Below are positions 7,935 to 15,823 of a DNA stretch of 64,000 bases, piece after piece. This stretch comes from Amycolatopsis azurea DSM 43854. GTDB lineage: Bacteria; Actinomycetota; Actinomycetes; Mycobacteriales; Pseudonocardiaceae. Both the position numbers and the translations under genes were made by a program. The stretch spans positions 316 through 64,315 of the forward strand of contig NZ_MUXN01000023.1 of assembly GCF_001995215.1 (NCBI RefSeq). The letters run 5' to 3'. The notes beneath the pieces are model-generated. The model was given only the letters and a program-made list of their open reading frames with translations. It ran no database searches and was not told where the DNA came from. Positions within the stretch are counted from its first letter, which is position 1; each line of letters begins with the position of its first letter.

Positions 7935-9100
7935 CGCGCATGGGCGGGGCGGCGATCGCCGGACTCGGTCTCACCGACGTCGGCAAGATCTATGACCGCA
8001 GCGCGACCGACCTGGCCGCCGAGGCCGTACGTCTCGCCGCCGCCGACGCCGGACTGGCGATGTCCGAAGTGGACGGGCTGCTCGTCACCCCCGGTGTGCG
8101 AGGAGCGCCGCGGTTGTCGCTGCAGAAAGTCCTCGGGTTGACCGACCTGCGTCTGCTCGCCGAGATCAGCGCACTGGGCGCCGGTCCGGCGGTGATGATC
8201 GCCCACGCCGCGGCGGCGATCGAGCGTGGCGAGGCGACCGCGGTCGCCTGCGTGTTCGCCGACACGCCGCTCAAGCCGCAGGGTTCCGGTCGGGACGCGT
8301 TCGGCGGGTCCGGCCGTTCACTGCCGAAGGGTTTCGCCGGGTATCACGCGGGGATCGGGGCGGTGACCCCCAACCTGTTCTACGCCTTGGCCGCGCGCCG
8401 GCACTTCGAGACCTACGGCACGACCAGCGAACAGCTCGGCGCGATCGCCGTGGCCCAGCGCGCGTGGGCGGCGTACAACCCCGACGCTCAGCACCGCGCA
8501 CCGCTGACACTGGCCGAACACCAGAACTCGCCGCTCATCGCCGATCCGCTGCGTCTGCTGGACTGCTGCCTGGTGTCCAACGGTGCCGCCGCGGTCATCG
8601 TCACCAGCGCCGAACGCGCCCGCGACCTCGCCCAGCCCCCGGTCGGCGTCCTCGGCTGGGGGCAGGCACATCCGGGGCGGGTGATGCACCACGACTCGCG
8701 ATTCGGCCTGCGCACGGGCGCCGCCGAGGCCGGGCCGCGAGCCCTGCGCATGGCCGGGGTCACCGTCGACGACATCGACCTCCTGCAGCTGTACGACTGC
8801 TACACCTACACCGTCCTGGTCACGCTCGAGGACTACGGCTTCTGCCCGAAAGGCGAGGGCGGGACGTTCGTCGTCGACGGACGGCTCGCCCCCGGCGGTT
8901 CCCTGCCGTGCAACACCGGCGGCGGCCAGCTGTCGGCCTACTACCTGACCGGGTTCACCCCCATCGTCGAAGCCGTGATCCAGGGGCGCGGACAGGCCGC
9001 AGCACGCCAGGTGGCCCGGCGGGACGTGATCATGGTCAGCGGCAACGGCGGCATCCTCGAACACCACGCGACCCTGATCCTGAACGGAGCGGGCCGATGA
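7931..9100 (+). CDS. Thiolase-fold lyase (Ltp2/SCP-x-like), probable retro-aldolase
   Basis: A 389-residue thiolase-superfamily protein that lacks the thiolase nucleophile: the region that should read like NxACxSG is ISALGAGPAV, without Cys, and the C-terminal GHP motif is replaced by NTGGGQLSAYY. It keeps the Tyr-rich segment LLQLYDCYTYT seen in Ltp2-type proteins. Proteins of this type bind a DUF35 partner and split 3-hydroxyacyl-CoAs by retro-aldol chemistry, for example in steroid side-chain removal. The DUF35 gene follows with a 4-base overlap and a hydratase precedes it, the same gene logic. The GTG at 7931 overlaps the hydratase stop (GTGA); an ATG at 7940 is possible. Confidence 0.85.
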   Translation: MTRMGGAAIAGLGLTDVGKIYDRSATDLAAEAVRLAAADAGLAMSEVDGLLVTPGVRGAPRLSLQKVLGLTDLRLLAEISALGAGPAVMIAHAAAAIERGEATAVACVFADTPLKPQGSGRDAFGGSGRSLPKGFAGYHAGIGAVTPNLFYALAARRHFETYGTTSEQLGAIAVAQRAWAAYNPDAQHRAPLTLAEHQNSPLIADPLRLLDCCLVSNGAAAVIVTSAERARDLAQPPVGVLGWGQAHPGRVMHHDSRFGLRTGAAEAGPRALRMAGVTVDDIDLLQLYDCYTYTVLVTLEDYGFCPKGEGGTFVVDGRLAPGGSLPCNTGGGQLSAYYLTGFTPIVEAVIQGRGQAAARQVARRDVIMVSGNGGILEHHATLILNGAGR

Positions 9101-9498
9101 CCGAGCACGCCTGGCCTCCCATCACCCGTGACGCGAAGAGCGGCCCGTTCTTCGACGCCGCGGCACGGGACGAACTGCTGATCAAACACTGCGACCGTTG
9201 CGCGCGGGCGGCGGCACCGGATGCCGCCGTGTGCCCGGCCTGTGGCGGGACCGAACTGAGCTGGGTTCGCGCGGCGGGAACGGCGACGTTGGTGTCCTGG
9301 ACCGTCGTGCACCGCGCACCCAACCGGGCCTACACCGACCTCGTGCCTTACACCGTCGGGATCGTTGAACTCGCCGAGGGACCCTGGCTCCACGCACGGG
9401 TGGACACCGCCACGCCGTCGGCAGGGATGCCCCTGCGCGCCGAGTTCGTGCACGCCGACGGCAGCGAAAGCCATCCGATCTTCACCGCGGGAGCGTGA
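9097..9498 (+). CDS. DUF35 OB-fold/zinc-ribbon partner protein
   Basis: 133 residues. The N-terminal zinc ribbon has two CxxC pairs (CDRC and CPAC), followed by an OB-fold (GTATLVSWTVVHR onward). This is the usual small partner of SCP-x/Ltp2 thiolase-fold proteins (the ChsH2 C-terminal domain type), where it binds the CoA ester and completes the active complex. The ATG overlaps the stop of the thiolase-fold gene (ATGA), consistent with equimolar production of a complex. Confidence 0.9.
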   Translation: MTEHAWPPITRDAKSGPFFDAAARDELLIKHCDRCARAAAPDAAVCPACGGTELSWVRAAGTATLVSWTVVHRAPNRAYTDLVPYTVGIVELAEGPWLHARVDTATPSAGMPLRAEFVHADGSESHPIFTAGA

Positions 9499-11162
9499 TT
9501 CCGATGCCCGAACTGGACTTGGCGTCCCTGCACGAAGCCATCGCCGCCGAACTCGGCGACGAACCCTGTGTGATCGCCCGCCGCGTGGTGTCCTGGCGCG
9601 AGATGACCGACCGCACCCGCAGGCTCGCCGCGGTCCTGCGGGAGCACGGTCTCGGCCGCCGCGCCGAGCACGTCGAAGCATGGGAGACCGGGCAGGACCA
9701 CCTCGGGGTGTTGCTGCACAACGGATCCGAGTACCTCGAAGGGGTGCTCGGCGCGCACAAGGCGTCCGTGGCGCCCTTCAACATCAACTACCGGTACACC
9801 CAGGAGGAACTCGCGTATCTGCTGCGCGACGCACACCCGAGCGTGCTGCTGTACGCGGCCCGCTTCGCCCCCTCGCTCGCGGAGGTACTTCCCCAGCTCG
9901 ACCACTCGCCGCTCCTGCTGCAAGTCGACGATGGAACACCCGGACCGCTGCTGCCGGGCGCGCTCGACTACGAGACCGCGCTCGCCGGGGCCGACCCGGC
10001 CGACGGTGCGCCGAAAACGAGCCCGGCCGACGCTCACCTGCTCTACACCGGCGGCACCACCGGAATGCCCAAGGGCGTCATCTGGCGGGTCGGTGACCTG
10101 GTCGCCGGGCCGATGGGTGTGCGCGACCGCGACGGCTCCGCCCTCACCGACGTCGAGCAGGCCGTCCGCCGCGCCCTGGCGATCCGCGGCCGCGTCCTGC
10201 CCGCTCCCCCGCTGATGCACGGCGCCGGCACCGGTATCGCACTCGGCGGATGGCTCAGCGGCGCCACCGTGGTGATCCAGCCCCGTCCCGAACACTTCGA
10301 CGCGGCCACGCTGCTCAAGACCTGCGAGCGCCGGCACGTCACGTCGATGGCCATCGTCGGCGACGCGTTCGGCGCTCCCCTGGTGGCCGAGCTCGAACTG
10401 CGGCCGCGGCCGTTGCCGGACCTGCGGCTGATCGTCAACAGCGGAGCGGCCCTGCGCGAGGAAATCAAGACCCGCCTGAAGGAACTGCTGCCACAGCTGC
10501 GGATCACTGACATGCTCGGCTCCTCCGAAACGGGGCTGCACGCCAAACGGGGCTCCGGCAACCGGTTCGCGGGCAAGGGCAACGCCGTGGTGCTCGCCGA
10601 CGACCGCGCCCGCCTCCTCGCCCCCGGCGATGACGAGATCGGCTGGCTGGCCCAGGGCGGCCACATCCCTCGCGGCTACCTCGGCGACCGGGACAAGACC
10701 GCCGCCACCTTCGTCACCGTGGACGAGACGCGGTACTCGGTGCCGGGTGACCGGGCGCGACTGCTCGCCGACGGCGGCATCGAGTTCTTCGGCCGTGAGG
10801 CCACCACCATCAACACCGGGGGCGAGAAGGTCTTCGCCGAGGAAGTCGAACAGGTCCTCCGGGCCTTGCCGGGCGTCGCGGACGCCCTGGTCGTGGGACG
10901 CGCCAGCGAACGCTGGGGCCAGGAAGTCGTCGCGCTCTACCAATCCGCCACCGAGGTCCCCCCGACCGCGGACGAGCTCGCCGCGGGCTGCCGAGAACGG
11001 CTCGCGGGCTACAAGGTCCCGAAGGAATTCATCCGGACCGACAAAGTCCACCGGCACGACAACGGCAAGGCCGACTACACGTGGGCCCGCGACGCCGCGG
11101 AGACGAGGAAGGGCGGGACGCCCGCCTGCTCGGCATCGGCGGCGGCGCGAACGAAGTCATGA
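9495..11162 (+). CDS. Acyl-CoA synthetase (FadD17/FadD19-like)
   Basis: A 555-residue ANL ligase. The nucleotide loop is YTGGTTGMPKGVIW, with Gly where most relatives have Ser, a feature of the steroid side-chain FadD19 group. NINYRY, LGSSETG and the C-terminal NGKADY Lys motif are present. It would activate a bulky carboxylic acid. The GTG at 9495 overlaps the DUF35 stop; an ATG at 9504 is possible. A second CoA ligase in the regulon suggests two acids of different size, before and after side-chain cleavage. Confidence 0.88.
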   Translation: MIPMPELDLASLHEAIAAELGDEPCVIARRVVSWREMTDRTRRLAAVLREHGLGRRAEHVEAWETGQDHLGVLLHNGSEYLEGVLGAHKASVAPFNINYRYTQEELAYLLRDAHPSVLLYAARFAPSLAEVLPQLDHSPLLLQVDDGTPGPLLPGALDYETALAGADPADGAPKTSPADAHLLYTGGTTGMPKGVIWRVGDLVAGPMGVRDRDGSALTDVEQAVRRALAIRGRVLPAPPLMHGAGTGIALGGWLSGATVVIQPRPEHFDAATLLKTCERRHVTSMAIVGDAFGAPLVAELELRPRPLPDLRLIVNSGAALREEIKTRLKELLPQLRITDMLGSSETGLHAKRGSGNRFAGKGNAVVLADDRARLLAPGDDEIGWLAQGGHIPRGYLGDRDKTAATFVTVDETRYSVPGDRARLLADGGIEFFGREATTINTGGEKVFAEEVEQVLRALPGVADALVVGRASERWGQEVVALYQSATEVPPTADELAAGCRERLAGYKVPKEFIRTDKVHRHDNGKADYTWARDAAETRKGGTPACSASAAARTKS

Positions 11163-11211
11163 ACGAGACCATCGCCAAGAACCTGAACCTCGACACCATA
11201 GGGAGCGCGCG

Positions 11212-11403
11212 ATGAAGATCGTGCTGGACAGGGGCCGCTGCACCGGCCTGGGAATCTGCGAATCGCTGGCGCCGGACCATTTCGAGATCGACGACAACGG
11301 CGATCTCGTCCTGCTCGACGAGGTCGCCGAGGGGGACGCGCTCGCGGAGGTCGAAGCGGCCGTGGCGGGTTGTCCCACCGAGGCGTTGCGGCTGGAGAAC
11401 TGA
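11212..11403 (+). CDS. [3Fe-4S] ferredoxin, P450 electron donor
   Basis: 63 residues, typical for small actinobacterial ferredoxins. The Cys pattern CTGLGIC with a single distal Cys in AGCPTEAL gives three Cys, which indicates a [3Fe-4S] cluster. AGGGAG precedes the ATG. The ferredoxin reductase gene begins two bases after its stop and the P450 unit is next, so it should carry electrons from that reductase to the P450. Confidence 0.92.
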   Translation: MKIVLDRGRCTGLGICESLAPDHFEIDDNGDLVLLDEVAEGDALAEVEAAVAGCPTEALRLEN

Positions 11404-11404
11404 G

Positions 11405-12604
11405 GTGGGCGGCCTTGTCGTGGTCGGCGCGTCACTGGCCGGGCTGCGCGCGGTCGAGGCCGCCCGCAAGACCGGCTTCGACGGGCCGATCACCCTCATC
11501 GGCGCCGAAGAACACCTGCCCTACGACCGGCCCCCGCTGTCGAAAGCCTTTCTGGCAAAGGAAGACACCGCGCCGCCGATGTTCCGCGACGAGCAGGTAC
11601 TGCGCGACGAACTCGGCGTGCACCTGGCCCTCGGCCGGCCGGCGTCCGGTGTGGACACCCGTCGCAGGACGGTCCGCGTCGGCGACGAGGACTACGGGTA
11701 CGACACGCTGGTGATCGCGACCGGTGCCCGCGCCCGCACCGTCCCCGGCTGGGACACGCTGCGCGGCGTGTACACCCTGCGCACCCTCGACGACGCGATC
11801 GCCGTGCGCACGGCCCTCACCCCCGGCACGAACCTGGTCGTGGTCGGGGCCGGCTTCATCGGCTCCGAGGTCGCCTCCAGCGCACGGGACCGCGGGCTCA
11901 CGGTGACCATCGTGGAAGCCCAGCCCACTCCCCTGGTCCGGGCCGTCGGCGCGCACATGGGCGCGGCGTGCTCGTCGCTGCACGCACGCAACGGCACCAC
12001 GTTGCGCTGTGGCGTCGGTGTGGCCGCGATCGAAGGCGACGGCGCGGTGGAACGGGTCCGGCTTTCCGACGGCACAGTGCTCAAGGCGGACATGGTCGTC
12101 GTGGGAGTGGGCGCGTCCCCGGCCACCCAGTGGCTGGCCGGTTCCGGCCTGACACTGGAGGACGGCGTGGTCTGCGACGAGACGCTCCACACCGGAGCTC
12201 CCGGCGTCTACGCCGCGGGCGACGTCGCCCGCTGGCACAACCCGGTGTTCTCCCGGCACATGCGGCTGGAGCATTGGACCAGTGCGGCCGAACAGGGTGC
12301 GCTGGCGGCGCGCAACGCACTGGATCCCGCCAACGCCCGGCCGTACGCGACCGTGCCGTACTTCTGGTCGGACTGGTACGGCAGCCGCTTCCAGTTCGTC
12401 GGCATCCCGGCGACCGACGAAGTACGCGTCGTCGACGGCGACACCGACGGTGCCGGCTTCACCGCGCTCTACCGCGAAGGCGACCGGCTCGCCGGGGCAC
12501 TCACCCTGAACCGGCCGCGGGACATCATGAAGTACCGCCGGCTCATCGCCGGAGAATCCTCCTGGGACGACGGCCTCGCCTTCGCGAAGACTCGCACCAC
12601 TTGA
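11405..12604 (+). CDS. NAD(P)H:ferredoxin reductase (FAD)
   Basis: A 399-residue FAD-dependent pyridine-nucleotide reductase of the putidaredoxin-reductase type. The FAD-binding GASLAGLRAVEAARKTGF, the YDRPPLSK segment, the NAD-binding GAGFIGSEVASSARDRG and the late FAD motif GVYAAGDVA are present. It passes electrons from NAD(P)H to the adjacent ferredoxin. The GTG start at 11405 lies two bases after the ferredoxin stop. It is last gene of the operon and its stop overlaps the -35 box of the P450 promoter. Confidence 0.93.
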   Translation: MGGLVVVGASLAGLRAVEAARKTGFDGPITLIGAEEHLPYDRPPLSKAFLAKEDTAPPMFRDEQVLRDELGVHLALGRPASGVDTRRRTVRVGDEDYGYDTLVIATGARARTVPGWDTLRGVYTLRTLDDAIAVRTALTPGTNLVVVGAGFIGSEVASSARDRGLTVTIVEAQPTPLVRAVGAHMGAACSSLHARNGTTLRCGVGVAAIEGDGAVERVRLSDGTVLKADMVVVGVGASPATQWLAGSGLTLEDGVVCDETLHTGAPGVYAAGDVARWHNPVFSRHMRLEHWTSAAEQGALAARNALDPANARPYATVPYFWSDWYGSRFQFVGIPATDEVRVVDGDTDGAGFTALYREGDRLAGALTLNRPRDIMKYRRLIAGESSWDDGLAFAKTRTT

Positions 12605-12629
12605 CTGACCGTCCGTACGGTCATAACCT
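12601..12629 (+). promoter_or_regulatory. Promoter with TetR operator, site 5
   Basis: TTGACT (12601-12606), a 17-base spacer and TAACCT (12624-12629). GACCGTCCGTACGGTC (12607-12622), identical to site 4, fills the spacer. It drives the P450-SDR-isomerase unit. Confidence 0.8.
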
Positions 12630-12664
12630 CATCCCTGCACGTCCACACGACTTGAGGAGGCGGC

Positions 12665-13894
12665 GTGACACTTCCCGACCTGGGCGATCCCGACACGTAT
12701 CAGGACGGCTTCCCGCACGCCTTGTTCGCCCGCTTGCGCCGCGAGAGCCCGGTCGTGTGGTGCCCTGAACCGGCCACCGACGGCTTCGACGGCGGCCCCG
12801 GCCTCTGGGCCGTCACCCGTCACGCCGACGTCGTGGCGGCAGGCAAACGCACCGAGGTGTTCAGCTCCCACGAGGGCGGCACGTTCATCCGCGACAGCAG
12901 CCCCCGGGAGCTGCGCGACATGCGCCGCGCGATGCTCAACACCGACCCACCGGAGCATTCGAAACTGCGCCGGATCGTCAGCAAGGCGTTCACCCCGCGC
13001 GTCGTGGCGGGTATGAGCGAATCGATCACCCGCCATGCCCGCGATGTGGTGGACAAGCTCGGCGACGGCGGCGATCTGGACTTCGTCGAGCACGTTTCGG
13101 CCGAGATGCCACTGCTCGTGCTCGCGGACATCCTCGGTGTCCCACCCGGCGACCGCCATCTGCTCTACGACTGGACCAACCGCATGGTCGGCTTCGGTGA
13201 CCCGCAGATCGGCGATCCCAAGTCGTATGTCTCGGCGTTCATCGAGTTGTTCGCCTACGCCGCGGAGCTGACCAAGCGGAAGCGGGCGCATCCGACCGAC
13301 GATGTCTGGAGCCTGGCGGTCAACGCCGAGGTCGACGGCGAACGGCTGTCCGACGACGACCTCGACCGGTTCTTCCAGCTGCTGGTCATCGCCGGCAACG
13401 AGACCACGCGGAACCTGTTCAACGGCACCATCCTGACGCTGTCACAGCACCCGGACCAATGGCGGCGGCTGCGGGCCGACCCCGGACTGCTGCCGACCGC
13501 GATCGAAGAGATCCTGCGCTACTTCCCGCCGGTCACCCAGTTCCGGCGGACCGCGGTGCAGGACATCGAACTGGGTGGGCAGCGGATCCGGGCGGGCGAC
13601 AAGGTGGTGCTCTGCTACGCCTCGGCGAACCGGGACGAGGACGTCTTCACCGAGCCCGACCGGTTCGACATCACCCGTACCGAGAACCCGCACGTGTCCT
13701 TCGGCGCCGGCCCGCACTTCTGCCTCGGCAACGCCGTGGCACGCCTCGAAGCACGGGCGCTGCTCCCGATCCTGTTCGACCGGTTCCCCACCATCGAGGT
13801 GATCGGCGAACCGGTGCGCGCGCGATCCAACTTCATCAACGGGATCAGCGAGCTTCCCGTCCGCTTGTCCACCGCAGTCGGCGCTCTCGCCTGA
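12665..13894 (+). CDS. Cytochrome P450 (CYP124/125/142-like)
   Basis: 409 residues, soluble bacterial type. The I-helix motif AGNETTRN, the ExxR region EEILRYFPP, and the heme loop FGAGPHFCLGNA with ligand Cys353 are present. The C-terminal RARSNFINGISELPV resembles actinobacterial P450s that oxidise terminal methyl groups of steroid side chains or branched lipids. It probably starts the pathway by hydroxylating the substrate, with the ferredoxin and reductase just upstream as partners. The GTG start is fixed by AGGAGG at 12655-12660. Confidence 0.9.
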   Translation: MTLPDLGDPDTYQDGFPHALFARLRRESPVVWCPEPATDGFDGGPGLWAVTRHADVVAAGKRTEVFSSHEGGTFIRDSSPRELRDMRRAMLNTDPPEHSKLRRIVSKAFTPRVVAGMSESITRHARDVVDKLGDGGDLDFVEHVSAEMPLLVLADILGVPPGDRHLLYDWTNRMVGFGDPQIGDPKSYVSAFIELFAYAAELTKRKRAHPTDDVWSLAVNAEVDGERLSDDDLDRFFQLLVIAGNETTRNLFNGTILTLSQHPDQWRRLRADPGLLPTAIEEILRYFPPVTQFRRTAVQDIELGGQRIRAGDKVVLCYASANRDEDVFTEPDRFDITRTENPHVSFGAGPHFCLGNAVARLEARALLPILFDRFPTIEVIGEPVRARSNFINGISELPVRLSTAVGALA

Positions 13895-13915
13895 AGACCT
13901 AAAAGGACATCCACT

Positions 13916-14677
13916 ATGGACATCACAGGAACCGTCGCGGTCGTCACCGGCGGCGCCTCCGGGCTGGGCCTGGCCACCGCACGCCGCATCGTGCAGGCGG
14001 GCGGGAACGTCGTCCTGCTCGACCTGCCCTCGTCTTCCGGCGAGCAGGCCGCGCGGGATTTGGGCGCCGCCGCACGTTTCGCCCCCGCCGACGTGACCGA
14101 CGAGACCGCGGTCGCCGCCGCGCTGGACGTGGCCGAGCAGCTCGGCCCGCTACGCGCGGCCGTCAACTGCGCCGGAATCGGCAACGCCTACAAGACCGTC
14201 GGCAAGGACGGACCGTTCCCACTGGCCCAGTTCCGCAAGGTCATCGAGGTCAACCTGATCGGCACGTTCAACGTCACCCGGCTCGCCGCCGAACGCATCC
14301 TCGCCCACGACACGGTGGGAGGGGAACGCGGCGTGATCGTGTGCACCGCGTCGGTCGCCGCGTTCGACGGCCAGGTCGGCCAGGCCGCGTACTCCGCGTC
14401 CAAGGGCGGGATCGCGAGCATGACCCTGCCCATCGCCCGCGACCTCGCCGCCAAACAGGTCCGAATCATGACCGTCGCACCCGGGCTGTTCGACACTCCC
14501 CTGCTGGCAGGCCTGCCCGACGAAGCGAAAGCTTCGCTGGGCGCACAGGTGCCGCATCCCGCGCGGCTCGGCGACCCCGACGAGTACGCCGCGCTGGTCG
14601 AGCACATCATCGCCAACCCCATGCTCAACGGCGAAACGATCCGGCTCGACGGAGCCATCCGCATGGCCCCGCGCTAG
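13916..14677 (+). CDS. Short-chain dehydrogenase (3-hydroxyacyl-CoA dehydrogenase-like)
   Basis: A 253-residue classical SDR. The nucleotide-binding TGGASGLG, the NCAGIG motif and the catalytic YSASKGG are present, and the C-terminal IRMAPR ending resembles type 2 3-hydroxyacyl-CoA dehydrogenases (HSD17B10-like). It would oxidise a 3-hydroxyacyl-CoA to the 3-keto ester with NAD+. It lies 21 bases after the P450 in the same unit. Confidence 0.88.
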   Translation: MDITGTVAVVTGGASGLGLATARRIVQAGGNVVLLDLPSSSGEQAARDLGAAARFAPADVTDETAVAAALDVAEQLGPLRAAVNCAGIGNAYKTVGKDGPFPLAQFRKVIEVNLIGTFNVTRLAAERILAHDTVGGERGVIVCTASVAAFDGQVGQAAYSASKGGIASMTLPIARDLAAKQVRIMTVAPGLFDTPLLAGLPDEAKASLGAQVPHPARLGDPDEYAALVEHIIANPMLNGETIRLDGAIRMAPR

Positions 14678-14740
14678 CGCCGTGTCCGCCCACCCATCAC
14701 GCCACCACACACCCGCAACGACACCCCCTGAGGTACATCC

Positions 14741-15553
14741 ATGAGCCGCGAACCCGTGCGCCTCGACTGCGGGGACGGTGTCGCCCGCATCGGACTCGCT
14801 GTCCCCGAACGGAAGAACGCGATCGACCTGGAGCTCGCCACGGCGCTGGCGGAAGCTGTCCGCACCGTGGCCGCCATGCCCGATCTCGGCGCCACCGTGC
14901 TCTACGCCGAAGGTGACTCATTCTGCGTCGGCGGCGATCTCCGCACCTTCGCGGACACCACGACTCCGGGAGCCCTCGTCGGAAAAGTCGCCGACGCCGC
15001 CCACGCCGCCATTCGCGGCCTTCGTGCGCTGAAGATGCCGGTCATCAGCGCCGTCCAAGGAGCGTGTGCAGGCGGCGGTCTCGGCATCGCGCTCGCCGCG
15101 GACATCGTCATCGCCGGAAGCGACGCCCGCTTCCGCACCGCCTACACCGCGGCAGGGCTCTCACCCGACGGCGGCGTCTCCTGGATCCTGACCAGAACCC
15201 TCGGACCCGCCCGAGCCGCCGACCTCATCCTCACCAACCGCCAACTCGACGCCGGCACGGCCGAGCGCTACGGCCTGGTCAGCCGCGTGGCCGACAATCC
15301 CCTCGATGACGCCTGCAAGTTGGCCCACTCGCTGGCCCGTGGGCCACGGCAGGCGCTGGCCGCGTCCGCCCGCCTCGTCCGCGAAGCTCCGACTACGACA
15401 CTGGAGCCGCATCTCGACAACGAAGCCCGTCAGATCGCCGCGCTGGCCGATACCGCGGAAGGATCGGAAGGGATCACCGCGTTCCTCGAACACCGGCCGG
15501 CCGATTTCGGCAAAGCCAGAACGAGAACCCAAAGCAAGGCATCGAATACTTGA
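14741..15553 (+). CDS. Enoyl-CoA isomerase/hydratase (PaaG-like)
   Basis: A 270-residue crotonase-fold protein. The oxyanion hole is kept (GDSFCVGGDL, GACAGGGLG). The first hydratase Glu is missing (GGGLGIALAAD), and the second site is an Asp in LSPDGGVSW, the arrangement of PaaG-type delta3-delta2 isomerases rather than hydratases. It may shift a double bond during breakdown of an unsaturated chain or ring. GAGGTAC precedes the ATG. It is last gene of the P450 unit. Confidence 0.85.
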   Translation: MSREPVRLDCGDGVARIGLAVPERKNAIDLELATALAEAVRTVAAMPDLGATVLYAEGDSFCVGGDLRTFADTTTPGALVGKVADAAHAAIRGLRALKMPVISAVQGACAGGGLGIALAADIVIAGSDARFRTAYTAAGLSPDGGVSWILTRTLGPARAADLILTNRQLDAGTAERYGLVSRVADNPLDDACKLAHSLARGPRQALAASARLVREAPTTTLEPHLDNEARQIAALADTAEGSEGITAFLEHRPADFGKARTRTQSKASNT

Positions 15554-15596
15554 GGCCGATCGACCACCTCATGGCCCTGGCTGAGACGCCTCGCAA

Positions 15597-15637
15597 CCCT
15601 CTTGCGGAGGGCAGTTCCTCCAGCCTCCGCAAGAGGG
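15597..15637. terminator. Bidirectional terminator hairpin
   Basis: The perfect 14-base arms CCCTCTTGCGGAGG (15597-15610) and CCTCCGCAAGAGGG (15624-15637) flank a 13-base loop. It sits between two convergent units, 44 bases after the isomerase stop. The rest of 15554-15823 shows no gene I can support. Confidence 0.75.
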
Positions 15638-15823
15638 GCCTGTCTGCTGCTTCCATCAACCCGCCCGCTCGTGGCCGAGCGAGTCGAGGTCGTCGTGGGC
15701 AGCCTGACTCCGATGTCCCGGGCCGACCGGTCGAGGTCAGTCCCTGGAAGGCGTCACACGCCGTGAAGGGTTTTAGCACGACCGCGTGCACGTCTCCGTG
15801 TGGAAGGGATTGCCGAGATGACC

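Noticed and set aside
872..15553. Assignment of the first island to cholesterol catabolism
   Set aside because: Several genes resemble steroid side-chain enzymes, but ring-degradation genes and KstR-type operators are absent here, so the substrate is left open.
15474..15791. 105-codon leftward frame over the terminator region
   Set aside because: It overlaps the isomerase 3' end and the terminator hairpin and has a disordered, Arg/Pro-rich content.
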